Source: DASQYE01 sp036389315 (GTDB lineage Bacteria; Acidobacteriota; Blastocatellia; Pyrinomonadales; Pyrinomonadaceae). From it: DNA of 64,000 nucleotides. Below the pieces are notes generated by a model that was not told the DNA's origin, searched no databases, and saw nothing but the letters and a program-made list of their open reading frames with translations. The stretch is taken from NCBI GenBank assembly GCA_036389315.1, contig DASVQF010000040.1, positions 186,001 to 250,000 on the forward strand, written 5' to 3'. Made by a program: the position numbers and the translations under genes. Of this stretch, positions 38,796-46,599 are shown piece after piece (position 1 is the first letter of the stretch; each line of letters begins with the position of its first letter).

Positions 38796-39526
38796 AGCCC
38801 AGGCGCGGCTTCGTCTTTCTCTTTATCCTGAGTGCGCTGTGAGCAGCCTGCGAAGCGATAGCCGACGCCGATGACCGTCTCTATGCAGTCGCCGCAGGGG
38901 CCGAGCTTCTGGCGGAGGCGGCGAATGTGTACGTCCAGGGTGCGTACGTCGCCGTAATATTCATGGCCCCACACGTCGTCTAGGAGTCGCTGGCGCGTGG
39001 CGACGCGACCGGAGCTTCGGGCCAGGGTGGTGAGCAGCGAGAACTCTTTACGGGTGAGCTTCACGGCCTGGCCTTCGCAGGTGACAAGCATGTCGGCGTA
39101 ATCAATCCGCAGCAGCTCGTCCTGGTAGACGGCGGCCGCGTGCTCGTCTACGCGGCGCAGCACGGCCCGGACTCTGGCCATCAGCTCGCGCACCGAAAAA
39201 GGCTTCGTGATGTAATCGTCCGCGCCGAGGTCTAGGCCGGCGACGCGGTCTGCTTCGGCAGTGCGCGCCGTCAGCATGATGATCGGCGTGCGGCGCGTCC
39301 TGGGCTCGCGGCGCAGGCGGCGACAAATATCCGTCCCGCTCATGCCTGGAAGCATCAAGTCCAGGATGACGACCGACGGAGGGCCCTGCGGGTCTAAGGC
39401 GGCGAGCAAGCCCTTCTCTCCCGTCTCGGCGACGATTGCCTTTAAGCCCTCGCGCTCAAGGTTGTAGCGCAGGTTCTCAGCAATGTCCGGGTCGTCTTCG
39501 ATAATCAGTATCGGTCTGAGCATCAT
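38792..39526 (-). CDS. phoB: PhoB/PhoP-like response regulator
   Basis: 244 residues. The receiver has IIEDDPD, Asp in VILDLMLPGMSG, Thr in MLTAR and Lys in ITKPF. The winged helix has LTRKEFSLLTTLARSSGRVATRQRLLDDVWG and RTLDVHIRRLRQKLG, the pattern of PhoB/PhoP regulators. It is the last gene of a pstS-pstC-pstA-pstB-phoU-phoB order, which strongly suggests control of phosphate uptake. No PhoR kinase is adjacent, so the kinase must lie elsewhere. A hairpin separates it from phoU. The C-terminal tail (Lys/Glu/Asp-rich) extends past the DNA-binding domain. Confidence 0.88.
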   Translation of the reverse strand: MMLRPILIIEDDPDIAENLRYNLEREGLKAIVAETGEKGLLAALDPQGPPSVVILDLMLPGMSGTDICRRLRREPRTRRTPIIMLTARTAEADRVAGLDLGADDYITKPFSVRELMARVRAVLRRVDEHAAAVYQDELLRIDYADMLVTCEGQAVKLTRKEFSLLTTLARSSGRVATRQRLLDDVWGHEYYGDVRTLDVHIRRLRQKLGPCGDCIETVIGVGYRFAGCSQRTQDKEKDEAAPGL

Positions 39527-39529
39527 TTG

Positions 39530-39593
39530 AAGGATGAGGGATGAGTGATGAAAAGCTTTAGCTCTTAATTCATTCCCTCATCCCTCACCCCTT
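39530..39593. repeat. Heptad-armed hairpin between phoU and phoB
   Basis: Arms 39530-39552 (GGATGAGGGATGAGTGATG type) and 39569-39593 (CATTCCCTCATCCCTCACC type) are imperfectly complementary, with AAAAGC at the tip. It sits inside the operon and may set unequal expression of phoU and phoB. Confidence 0.6.
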
Positions 39594-39598
39594 TCCTT

Positions 39599-40258
39599 TC
39601 AGTTCATGTGCTTGATGAAAGCCGCCTCGGCCATGTAGACCGTCAGCTCGCAGATGTCCGTGACGTAGTCGCCTATGCGCTCTATGTGTTTGGCGACGAA
39701 GAGCAGGCGCGCGGCCCTGGTCGTCGTCGCCGGGTCGGTGGCCATCAGGTTTATCAGTTCGTGAAAGATGCGGTCGTAAAGATCGTCTATCTCGTCGTCG
39801 CGCGCGATGACGGCGCGCGCGGCCGCAGCGTCAACGGAAGTAAAGGCGTCGAGGGCCGAGCGCAGCATGCTCGAAGCATTCGCGGCCATGCGCGGCAGGT
39901 CAACGTAAGTCTCAAGCTGCGGCTCGTCGTTGAGGTCTATGGCGACGCGGGCGATGTTGCAGGCGTGATCGGCCATGCGTTCGAGCAAAGGGGTGATCTT
40001 CGCTACGGAGATAACGAAGCGCAGGTCACGCGCGGCGGGCTGGCGAAGGGCGATCATGTCCACGCACAGGCGGTCTATCTCGACTTCCAGTTGATCTATC
40101 GCGTCGTCGGCCTTGAGCACCTCACGGGCCGTCTCCGAGTCGCGCTCGACGAGCGCATAGATGGCGCGCTGCAAAGCCGTCTCGGTCTCGCCGCCCAGGA
40201 GCAGCACGCGGTCGCGCAAGGCGTCCAGCTCCCGATCAAGTATTCTGTGGTATTCCAT
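39599..40258 (-). CDS. phoU: Phosphate transport system regulator PhoU
   Basis: 219 residues, the usual length. Two three-helix bundles carry the metal-binding repeats of the family: MALRQPAARDLRFVISVAKITPLLERMADHACNIA in the first and the related RAARLLFVAKHIERIGDYVTDICE in the second, with the E-R-I/M-x-D motif in both. PhoU links the Pst transporter to the PhoR/PhoB signal pathway and restrains phosphate uptake. It follows pstB by 60 bases on the same strand, as in most bacteria. Confidence 0.95.
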   Translation of the reverse strand: MEYHRILDRELDALRDRVLLLGGETETALQRAIYALVERDSETAREVLKADDAIDQLEVEIDRLCVDMIALRQPAARDLRFVISVAKITPLLERMADHACNIARVAIDLNDEPQLETYVDLPRMAANASSMLRSALDAFTSVDAAAARAVIARDDEIDDLYDRIFHELINLMATDPATTTRAARLLFVAKHIERIGDYVTDICELTVYMAEAAFIKHMN

Positions 40259-40319
40259 CTAAAACTCCCTTTCCCCTTGAGCGCGGCTTCTGCCGATTAT
40301 ATTTTATGTCGAACCCGCC

Positions 40320-41162
40320 TTAACCGAAACGCCCCGTAATGTAATCCTCGGTCAGCTTTTCGTTGGGCGCGGTAAATATCTTCTCGGTCTTGTTGATCTC
40401 GACCAGCTTGCCGAGCCAGAAAAAGGCCGTCTCGTCGGAGACGCGCGCCGCCTGCTGCATGTTATGCGTGACGATGACAATGGTGTACTGCTTCTTTAAC
40501 TCGACGATCAACTCTTCGATCTTCTGCGTCGCCATCGGGTCGAGGGCCGAGGCCGGTTCGTCCATCAGGACGACTTCGGGCCGCACGGCCAGGGCGCGCG
40601 CAATGCAGAGGCGCTGCTGCTGGCCGCCCGAGAGGCCGAGGGCCGATGCCTTCAAGCGGTCTTTGACCTCAGTCCAGAGCGCCGCGTCGCGCAGAGCCTC
40701 TTCGACACGCTCCTCCAACTCAAGCTTGTTCGCCGCCAGCCGGTTAATCCTGAGCCCGTAAGCGACGTTATCGAAAATAGATTTCGGGAACGGGTTCGAT
40801 TTCTGAAAGACCATCCCGACACGTCGGCGCAAGTCCACCACGTCCGTCTCGGGCGCGTAGATGTCCTCGCCGTCGAGTAAGACCTGGCCCTCGACGCGCG
40901 TCCCCGGAATCGTATCGTTCATCCGATTCAAGGTGCGCAGGAAGGTTGACTTGCCGCAGCCCGACGGCCCTATGAAAGCCATCACGACGCGCTCCGCAAT
41001 GTCCAGGGAGATGTTTGTGAGCGCCTGCGTGTAGCCGTAGTAAAAGCTCAGGCCGCGCACGGTGATCTTGCTCGGGGCGGGCCTGTCGGCCGCGTCCTCT
41101 CGCAGGAGGCGCTCTCTCGCTCCGGCCGTGAAGGGTCTCGGCGCTGTGGTAGGAGTTGACAT
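40320..41162 (-). CDS. pstB: Phosphate ABC transporter ATP-binding protein PstB
   Basis: 280 residues from the ATG at 41162, with agagg upstream; a longer open frame to 41267 overlaps pstA and is not used. Motifs: Walker A GPSGCGKST, Q-loop VFQKSNPFPKSIFDNV, ABC signature LSGGQQQRLCIARAL, Walker B VLMDEPASALDP and the switch His in VTHNM. The NRMND and KSNPFPKSI elements are specific to PstB. It energises high-affinity phosphate uptake with PstCA and PstS. It starts eight bases after pstA. Confidence 0.96.
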   Translation of the reverse strand: MSTPTTAPRPFTAGARERLLREDAADRPAPSKITVRGLSFYYGYTQALTNISLDIAERVVMAFIGPSGCGKSTFLRTLNRMNDTIPGTRVEGQVLLDGEDIYAPETDVVDLRRRVGMVFQKSNPFPKSIFDNVAYGLRINRLAANKLELEERVEEALRDAALWTEVKDRLKASALGLSGGQQQRLCIARALAVRPEVVLMDEPASALDPMATQKIEELIVELKKQYTIVIVTHNMQQAARVSDETAFFWLGKLVEINKTEKIFTAPNEKLTEDYITGRFG

Positions 41163-41170
41163 TCTGGCCT

Positions 41171-42040
41171 CTAAAATCTCTGACGCGTAAAGAAACGGAC
41201 GGTAATATTGATGATGAGAATCAGAGTCATCAGGACGAGCGTCGCCGCCCAGGCTTGTGCGTGCCACTCGTCATAAGGCGAGATGGCGTAGTTATAAATC
41301 TGCACGGTCAGGCTGGCAATGGGCGCGTCCAGCCTGAAGCTGAAGAATCGGCTGCCGAAGGCTGTAAACAGGAGCGGCGCTGTCTCTCCGGAGATACGCG
41401 CGACGGCCAGCATGGCTCCCGTCGCTATCCCCGAAGCGGCCGCCGGCAGCACCACACCCAGCGTCACCCTCCATTGCGGCGCACCCAGGGCGAGCGCCCC
41501 TTCGCGCAGAGATGTCGGAACCAGCCGAATCATCTCTTCGGTCGTGCGCGTGACAATCGGAATCATGATGAGCGCGAGCGCCACGGCCCCGGCAAAGGCC
41601 GAGAACTGTTTCATCGGGAGCACGATCAAAGTGTAGGCGAAGACGCCGACGACGATGGAGGGCACGCCCGTCAAAGTGTCTGCGACAAACCGAACGACGC
41701 TCGCAAATCTCCCCTCGCCGAACTCGGCCAGATAAATTCCCGTCGCGATGCCGAAGGGCAGGCCCATCACAGAGGCCAGACCGAGCAGCACGAGCGTGCC
41801 CACAATCGCATTGCCTATGCCGCCGCCTTCGCCCACAGGCTTCGGCGTATCGAGCAGGAATTGGAGGTTGATGGAAGAGATGCCGCGCCAGGCTATGTAG
41901 CCTAGAATCAGGACGAGCACGGCGACGGCGAAGAGGGCGCAGACGGCAGTCAAGCCGGTCATCAAAGCATTCACGACGCGCCGCAGGTTTTGCGCGCTCC
42001 TTGAATGACGCGTGTGCTTCTGTCCGGAATCGGTCATCAT
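41171..42040 (-). CDS. pstA: Phosphate ABC transporter permease PstA
   Basis: 289 residues from the ATG at 42040, which overlaps the pstC stop as ATGA. There are six membrane segments. The permease signature reads ALALGAPQWRVTLGVVLPAAASGIATGAMLAVARISGETAPLLFTA, including the EAA loop and the RISGETAP motif of PstA. The N-terminus is a short cytoplasmic stretch. It forms the membrane pore with PstC. Confidence 0.95.
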   Translation of the reverse strand: MMTDSGQKHTRHSRSAQNLRRVVNALMTGLTAVCALFAVAVLVLILGYIAWRGISSINLQFLLDTPKPVGEGGGIGNAIVGTLVLLGLASVMGLPFGIATGIYLAEFGEGRFASVVRFVADTLTGVPSIVVGVFAYTLIVLPMKQFSAFAGAVALALIMIPIVTRTTEEMIRLVPTSLREGALALGAPQWRVTLGVVLPAAASGIATGAMLAVARISGETAPLLFTAFGSRFFSFRLDAPIASLTVQIYNYAISPYDEWHAQAWAATLVLMTLILIINITVRFFTRQRF

Positions 42041-43053
42041 CCGGCCCTCGCCGCGCCGCTCGTCCCGCGCGTCACGCTCCACACCAGGAGCTTCGCCGCC
42101 CCGTTGACCAGGAAAGTGACGAGAAAGAGGATCAGCCCGATCTCTACGAGCGCGCTCAGGTACAGTTCTTCGGTCGCTTCCGTGAACTCGTTGGCGATGA
42201 CACTGGCGATGGTGTAGGAGGGCTCGAACAGAGAGGCGCTGATGTGCGCGCGATTGCCGATCACCATCGTCACAGCCATCGTCTCGCCAATCGCACGCCC
42301 AAGACCGAGGATGATCGCACCGGCAATGCCTGTCGCTCCGTTAGCCAGCACCACGCGCGTCGTCTCCCACTTCGTCGCGCCGAGAGCGAGAGCCGCTTCG
42401 CGCTGCGACGTGGGCACTGCGGCCAAAACGTCCCTGACCACAGCCGAGATGATCGGCGTAATCATGATGGCGAGGATGATGCCGCCCGTGAAGAGCCCGA
42501 TACCTGTGATGGGCCCTTGAAAGAGCGGGAGCCAGCCGAGCCAGCGCGCCAGGAAGGGCTCGACGTGCTCGCGCAAGATAGGCGCGAGGACGAAGATGCC
42601 CCACAGTCCGTAGACTACGGAAGGGATTGCGGCGAGCAGCTCGACGAGGAAGGCTATGGGACGAGCCAGGTGGCGCGGGGCCTGCTCTACGAGAAAGACC
42701 GCGACGCCCAGGGAGAGCGGGACTGCTAAGACGAGCGCGATCAGAGAAGAAACAATCGTCCCGTAGATGAAGGGCAGAGCGCCGAACTCTCCCGTCACAG
42801 GGTTCCATTGTGTGCCGGTCAGGAATCCCAGGCCGAACTTGCGCGCGGAGAGCATGGAGTTCGAGGCTATCTCGAAGAGCATGGCGCAGACGATCAGGAG
42901 CAGCAGCAGCGCCGCCAAAAAGAGCGCGCCGCGAAACAGAGCATCCCCCTTATTGCCCGTCGGCACGAGCGCGCGCCTGAGGCTCCACACGCGGGCGCTC
43001 GCCCCGTATTCGTGGGCAGGCGTGGGAAGTATTGGCTGCGGGTTGGACATCAT
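42037..43053 (-). CDS. pstC: Phosphate ABC transporter permease PstC
   Basis: 338 residues. An N-terminal cytoplasmic segment of about 40 residues leads to six membrane segments. The motifs are LTGTQWNPVTGEFGALPFIYGT, IPSVVYGLWGIFVLAP, EAALALGATKWETTRVVL (EAA loop) and GRAIGETMAVTMVIGN, all typical of PstC. It starts six bases after pstS and overlaps pstA. The gap between segments 3 and 4 is slightly long (RPIAFLVELLAAIPS region) but within the family. Confidence 0.95.
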   Translation of the reverse strand: MMSNPQPILPTPAHEYGASARVWSLRRALVPTGNKGDALFRGALFLAALLLLLIVCAMLFEIASNSMLSARKFGLGFLTGTQWNPVTGEFGALPFIYGTIVSSLIALVLAVPLSLGVAVFLVEQAPRHLARPIAFLVELLAAIPSVVYGLWGIFVLAPILREHVEPFLARWLGWLPLFQGPITGIGLFTGGIILAIMITPIISAVVRDVLAAVPTSQREAALALGATKWETTRVVLANGATGIAGAIILGLGRAIGETMAVTMVIGNRAHISASLFEPSYTIASVIANEFTEATEELYLSALVEIGLILFLVTFLVNGAAKLLVWSVTRGTSGAARAG

Positions 43054-43059
43054 CTGCCT

Positions 43060-44139
43060 TCACTGTCTGATGGGCTTACCGCCCGAGGTCATGAGCTTGA
43101 TTCTGGCTGCGGCTCGTTTGACTATCTCCGCAGGGAGCGGTGCGTACTGCAAGTCTTTGGCGAAGCGCTCGCCGTCGTGAATGGCCCACCAGAGGAAATC
43201 AACCAGGGCTTTACCCTTAGCCGCGTCCTTCTGCTCTTTGTAGGCCAGGATGTAGGTGTAGCTTGCAATCGGATAAGCCGTCGCGCCCGAAGCATTCGTG
43301 ATCGAGACTCGCAGGTCTTCCGGCGTCGTCGCGGCCGAACCGGCGGCTGCGGCCGTGACGGCGTCAATCGTCGGCTCGATGAAGCTGCCTGCGCTGTTCT
43401 TGATGTGGGCTACGGGCAGCTTGTTCTGCACGGCGTAGGCCAGCTCGACGTAGCCGATGGTGTTGGGCTGCTGCTTGATCTGGCCCGTCACGCCTTCGTT
43501 GCCTTTGCCGCCCTGACCAATGGGCCACTGCGGCGACTTGTTGACGCCGACTCGCTCTTTCCATTCCGCAGAGACCCTCGCCAAGTAATCCGTAAACACG
43601 TAGGTCGTGCCGCTCCCGTCCGAGCGATGCACGACGCCTATGTCTGCGGCGGGAAGCGTGACGCCGGGGTTATCCTGCTTGATGCGCTCGTCGTCCCAAC
43701 GTTTGATCTTGCCGAGAAAGATGTCCGCGATCAGTTCGGGCGAAAACTTCAAGGGCTGAGAGACGCCCTGCAAGTTGTAGGTCAGGACGACTGCGCCGAG
43801 CACAGTCGGGATATGAAGCAGCTCGCCGGGCGCGCCCTTCAATTCGTCGTCGGTCATCGGCGCGTCCGAAGCGCCGAAGTCAACGGTCTGCGCCTGAATC
43901 TGCTTGATGCCGCCGCCCGAGCCGATGGATTGATAATCGATCTTCACGTTCGGGTTGACCTTGTCGTATTCGCTCATCCACTTTTGATAAAGCGGATAGG
44001 GAAAGGTCGCGCCCGCGCCGTGCAGCGAGACTCGCCCGCCCGCCCCGTCACCACCGCCTTGACACGCCGCCACAAGCCCGGCCAAAGAGAGCAGCAGGAG
44101 AGCCCGTGCCAGGAGGCATACATTTTTCGACAGAAGCAT
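43060..44139 (-). CDS. pstS: Phosphate-binding lipoprotein PstS
   Basis: 359 residues from the ATG at 44139, with gaaggaaa seven bases upstream. A TTG further up would add five residues. The signal peptide ends in a lipobox LVAAC. The mature part has SLHGAGATFPYPLYQKWMSEY, IDYQSIGSGGGIKQI, DFGASDAPM and VHRSDGSGTTYVFTDYL, all phosphate-contacting segments of PstS. It captures phosphate outside the cytoplasmic membrane for PstCAB. It leads the operon, with a Pho-box-like repeat 60 bases upstream. Confidence 0.95.
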   Translation of the reverse strand: MLLSKNVCLLARALLLLSLAGLVAACQGGGDGAGGRVSLHGAGATFPYPLYQKWMSEYDKVNPNVKIDYQSIGSGGGIKQIQAQTVDFGASDAPMTDDELKGAPGELLHIPTVLGAVVLTYNLQGVSQPLKFSPELIADIFLGKIKRWDDERIKQDNPGVTLPAADIGVVHRSDGSGTTYVFTDYLARVSAEWKERVGVNKSPQWPIGQGGKGNEGVTGQIKQQPNTIGYVELAYAVQNKLPVAHIKNSAGSFIEPTIDAVTAAAAGSAATTPEDLRVSITNASGATAYPIASYTYILAYKEQKDAAKGKALVDFLWWAIHDGERFAKDLQYAPLPAEIVKRAAARIKLMTSGGKPIRQ

Positions 44140-44199
44140 CAGCGTTTCCTTCAAAGGCAGAGATCAGATTTAAGAACTTGATAGAGTAACCCGGCGGTA

Positions 44200-44240
44200 T
44201 TACATACATCTGAACGGGATGTTACATCCGTCTGAACTAA
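44200..44240 (-). promoter_or_regulatory. Pho-box-like direct repeat upstream of pstS
   Basis: On the plus strand TTACAT (44200-44205) and TCTGAAC recur as TTACAT (44222-44227) and TCTGAAC, a period of 22 bases, i.e. two turns or 2 x 11. Pho boxes are built from 11-base direct repeats. It lies about 60-100 bases upstream of the pstS ATG. The rest of the roughly 425-base gap to sixA shows only a possible receptor relic. Confidence 0.6.
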
Positions 44241-44259
44241 AACTTTCTGGCGATGGCCC

Positions 44260-44395
44260 GAAAAGGCTCCTGACGAGGTTCTTCACCACTATGCTCGCGC
44301 CGAGGACGAGAGCGCCGTTTGCGTCCTTAACTGTGCCGACGCTCCTCTCTCGCCGGGAAGAGGAGAGAGGCGTGGATTCGAGCAGGTTGGTCAAT
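44260..44395 (-). pseudogene. Possible relic of a TonB-receptor CarboxypepD_reg domain
   Basis: On the minus strand, about 44274-44337 encodes GTVKDANGALVLGASIVVKN. This matches the start of the carboxypeptidase-regulatory-like domain found at the N-terminus of Oar-like TonB-dependent receptors. The frame stops soon after, and no signal peptide or barrel follows, so it would be a short remnant. The call rests on one motif. Confidence 0.28.
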
Positions 44396-44565
44396 GTGAG
44401 CGTCGAGGTTCATTCGACGCTCAGGCATCTGATGATGGAGGCGCGCAAGGATACGCGGCGCGCGCGCAGGCGGAGAAGAAGAAGAAGGCTCGGACAGATC
44501 ACACGCAGCAGGGCAGCGCCGCCTCATCCGGCCGTCGCTAAAAGGGGGCTGTCCTGCAAGGGAAG

Positions 44566-45057
44566 TTACAGGTCTAATTCCTTCGGCTTGACGAGGCGTT
44601 CGAGGCGACCGCTGTTGTCGCGCACCTTGCTCCATTTCTCCACGTCCAGAGAGATTTGGGCCAGGGCCGCCGTCGGCAGGGCTTCTCGCTCCCCCGTGAG
44701 GTGCTCTAATAACTGTTCGAGGCCGGGGTTGTGCCCGACGAGCAGGACGACCTTCGCGTCCTCTTCGATCTGCGAGACGACTTCGAGCAACTGCCTGGCG
44801 CTCGCCTCGTAGATTCGCTCGTCACAACGGAGCGGGGCCGCGAGTTTCGCCGCTTCCATGACGAGGGCAGTCGTCTGGCGCGCTCTTTCGGCAGGGGAGC
44901 TGAGCACAAGCTCCGGCTGCACCTTCTGCTTGCGCAGGAACTTCCCCATCTGCGGCGCAGCCTTCTGGCCGCGCCCGTTCAACGGACGATCAAAATCATC
45001 CAGGCCGGTCTCCTTCCAGCTAGACTTGGCATGTCGCAGGAGAAGAAGCGTTTTCAT
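44566..45057 (-). CDS. sixA: SixA-type phosphohistidine phosphatase
   Basis: 163 residues from the ATG at 45057 (gaggtgacgag upstream); a longer open frame to 45186 is unlikely. The histidine-phosphatase motif LLLRHAKSSW (RHxK type instead of RHG), DFDRPLNGRGQKAA, VLSSPAERARQTT and LLVGHNPGLEQLL are SixA signatures. Family members remove phosphate from histidine residues of His-containing phosphotransfer domains. SixA genes often sit beside Ppx/GppA and CHAD genes, as here. It is divergent from the metallophosphatase gene. Confidence 0.92.
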   Translation of the reverse strand: MKTLLLLRHAKSSWKETGLDDFDRPLNGRGQKAAPQMGKFLRKQKVQPELVLSSPAERARQTTALVMEAAKLAAPLRCDERIYEASARQLLEVVSQIEEDAKVVLLVGHNPGLEQLLEHLTGEREALPTAALAQISLDVEKWSKVRDNSGRLERLVKPKELDL

Positions 45058-45185
45058 CTCGTCACCTCGGCCGCCTCCGCGAAGGAGGAAGCCTCTCATC
45101 ACTAGATTATCGTGGCGATTAGAAGTATAACGCCGGGAGATTGATTTTAGAATCCCCGGGCGCGGGGCCGAAGGAAGACTGGACA

Positions 45186-45848
45186 TTGAAGCCGCGCACG
45201 ATTGTCGTCGGAGATATTCATGGCTGCTATGACGAGCTGCTCAGGCTGCTCGAACGGGTGCGCCTCGGGCCCGGTGATCGCGTCATCTCGGTCGGCGACC
45301 TCATAGTCAAGGGCGAAAAGAACCGCGAGGTCTTAGACCTCTTCAGCACGGACAACCGCTTCTCGGCCGTGATAGGCAATCATGACCTGGCGCTGCTTCG
45401 CCACTGGCGCGGCGAGCCCGTACGTTTGAAGGAGGCGCAGGAGAAGACGCGCCGAGAGCTTGAGGCAGATCACGAGAGGTATGCTGCTTACCTGGACTCC
45501 CTGCCGCTCGTGATTGACCTGGGCTCTCACCTGGTCGTGCACGCCGGGGTGCGCCCAGGCGTCGCGCTCGAAGAGCAGTCTGTCGAAGACCTGACGGAGC
45601 TTCGCACCCTCGGCGAAGATCGTACGAGCCGCGAGGGTGTCGCGTGGTACGAGGCTTACGAGGGTGAAAGAACGGTGCTCTTCGGCCACTGGCCAGCGCC
45701 CGAGCCGAGGCTTGGGCCCAGCGCCATCGGACTTGATACGGGCTGCGTTTATGGCTATAACTTGACTGCATACGTCATCGAGACAAACGAGTTCCAGAGC
45801 GTCAGGGCGCGGCGCGCTTACGACGAGCCGAAGCGTCGGGTCGACTGA
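45186..45848 (+). CDS. Calcineurin-like serine/threonine-type metallophosphatase
   Basis: 220 residues from a TTG at 45186, with gaaggaaga upstream. An earlier TTG at 45141 lacks one. Two-metal-site motifs in order: GDIHGCYDELLRLL, GDLIVKGEKN, IGNHDLALL, LVVHAGVRPG and LFGHWPAPEP. This is the PrpE/ApaH/PP1-like subgroup, which acts on phosphoproteins, Ap4A or related nucleotides; the substrate is open. It is the first gene of the rightward polyphosphate-linked cluster. A hairpin separates it from the first kinase-like gene. Confidence 0.9.
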   Translation: MKPRTIVVGDIHGCYDELLRLLERVRLGPGDRVISVGDLIVKGEKNREVLDLFSTDNRFSAVIGNHDLALLRHWRGEPVRLKEAQEKTRRELEADHERYAAYLDSLPLVIDLGSHLVVHAGVRPGVALEEQSVEDLTELRTLGEDRTSREGVAWYEAYEGERTVLFGHWPAPEPRLGPSAIGLDTGCVYGYNLTAYVIETNEFQSVRARRAYDEPKRRVD

Positions 45849-45859
45849 AGCTCGTGCCG

Positions 45860-45884
45860 GTGTTACATCGCCGTAACACTTTTT
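45860..45884 (+). terminator. Terminator or attenuator before the kinase pair
   Basis: GTGTTAC (45860-45866) pairs with GTAACAC (45873-45879), followed by TTTTT. It has the form of an intrinsic terminator but lies only about 20 bases before the next start codon. It may therefore attenuate the downstream genes or bind a regulator. Confidence 0.5.
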
Positions 45885-45900
45885 CTGTAATGTCGAAGGC

Positions 45901-46590
45901 ATGAAATCATACGGGAACCATCGTTATCCGGGCAGGCTTTTCGTAGTCGAAGGAACGGACGGAAGCGGCAAGTCAACGCAACTGGCGCTGCTCTATCAAT
46001 GGCTCAAGGCCGAGGGCTATAACGTCTTCTTCTCGGAGTGGAACTCCGCGCCGCTCGTCAAGGACATCACGAAGCGGGCCAAGAAGCGGCGCTTGTTTAC
46101 GCCCACCACCTTCTCTCTGCTGCACGCCACGGACTTCGCCGACCGCATGGAGCGCGACATCATTCCCCCCTTGAAGGCCGGAGCTATAGTCCTGGCAGAC
46201 CGCTACATCTACACTGCCTTTGCGCGCGACGTGGCGCGCGGCTGTGACGGCCAGTGGGTGCGCCGGATGTACAGCTTCGCCGTCAAGCCCACGGTCGCCT
46301 TCTTCTTTCGCGCCCCGCTCGACGTGGCGATAGAGAGAATCATCTCGGCCCGTCCCCGCCTCAAATATTACGAGGCCGGGATGGACATGGGGTGGTCTGA
46401 CGACGAGGAGGAGAGCTTCAGGATTTTCCAGGGCCGGATTCTGGAAGAGTACGACCGCATGGTCGAGGAGTTCGGGCTCACGGTCATAGACGCGACGCGC
46501 TCAATCGTCAAACAGCAGCGCGAGATGCGCGGCATCGTTGGCCCGTACCTGAGAGAGATGCAGAAGGAGAGGGCGCTGGCTGCCGTCTGA
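45901..46590 (+). CDS. Thymidylate-kinase-like P-loop protein, first copy
   Basis: 229 residues. The P-loop is VEGTDGSGKSTQ (residues about 16-27), an intact Walker A in the EGxDGxGKST form of dTMP kinases. LADRYIYTAFARDVARG is the DRY motif, but the following YQG of true dTMP kinases is replaced by ARD. Two acidic LID-like segments (GWSDDEEESF, RILEEYDRM) follow. The family phosphorylates nucleoside monophosphates, and PPK2 polyphosphate kinases belong to the same fold group. The real substrate is unclear. A paralogue follows nine bases later, then Ppx/GppA and CHAD genes. Confidence 0.85.
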   Translation: MKSYGNHRYPGRLFVVEGTDGSGKSTQLALLYQWLKAEGYNVFFSEWNSAPLVKDITKRAKKRRLFTPTTFSLLHATDFADRMERDIIPPLKAGAIVLADRYIYTAFARDVARGCDGQWVRRMYSFAVKPTVAFFFRAPLDVAIERIISARPRLKYYEAGMDMGWSDDEEESFRIFQGRILEEYDRMVEEFGLTVIDATRSIVKQQREMRGIVGPYLREMQKERALAAV

Positions 46591-46599
46591 AGGAGCCCT

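Noticed and set aside
42808..44181. 457-residue plus-strand frame over pstC and pstS
   Set aside because: Antisense shadow with no ribosome site or family motif.
44219..44812. 197-residue plus-strand frame with an arginine run
   Set aside because: It overlaps the Pho-box region and the antisense of sixA; the Arg run comes from low-complexity gagaag sequence.
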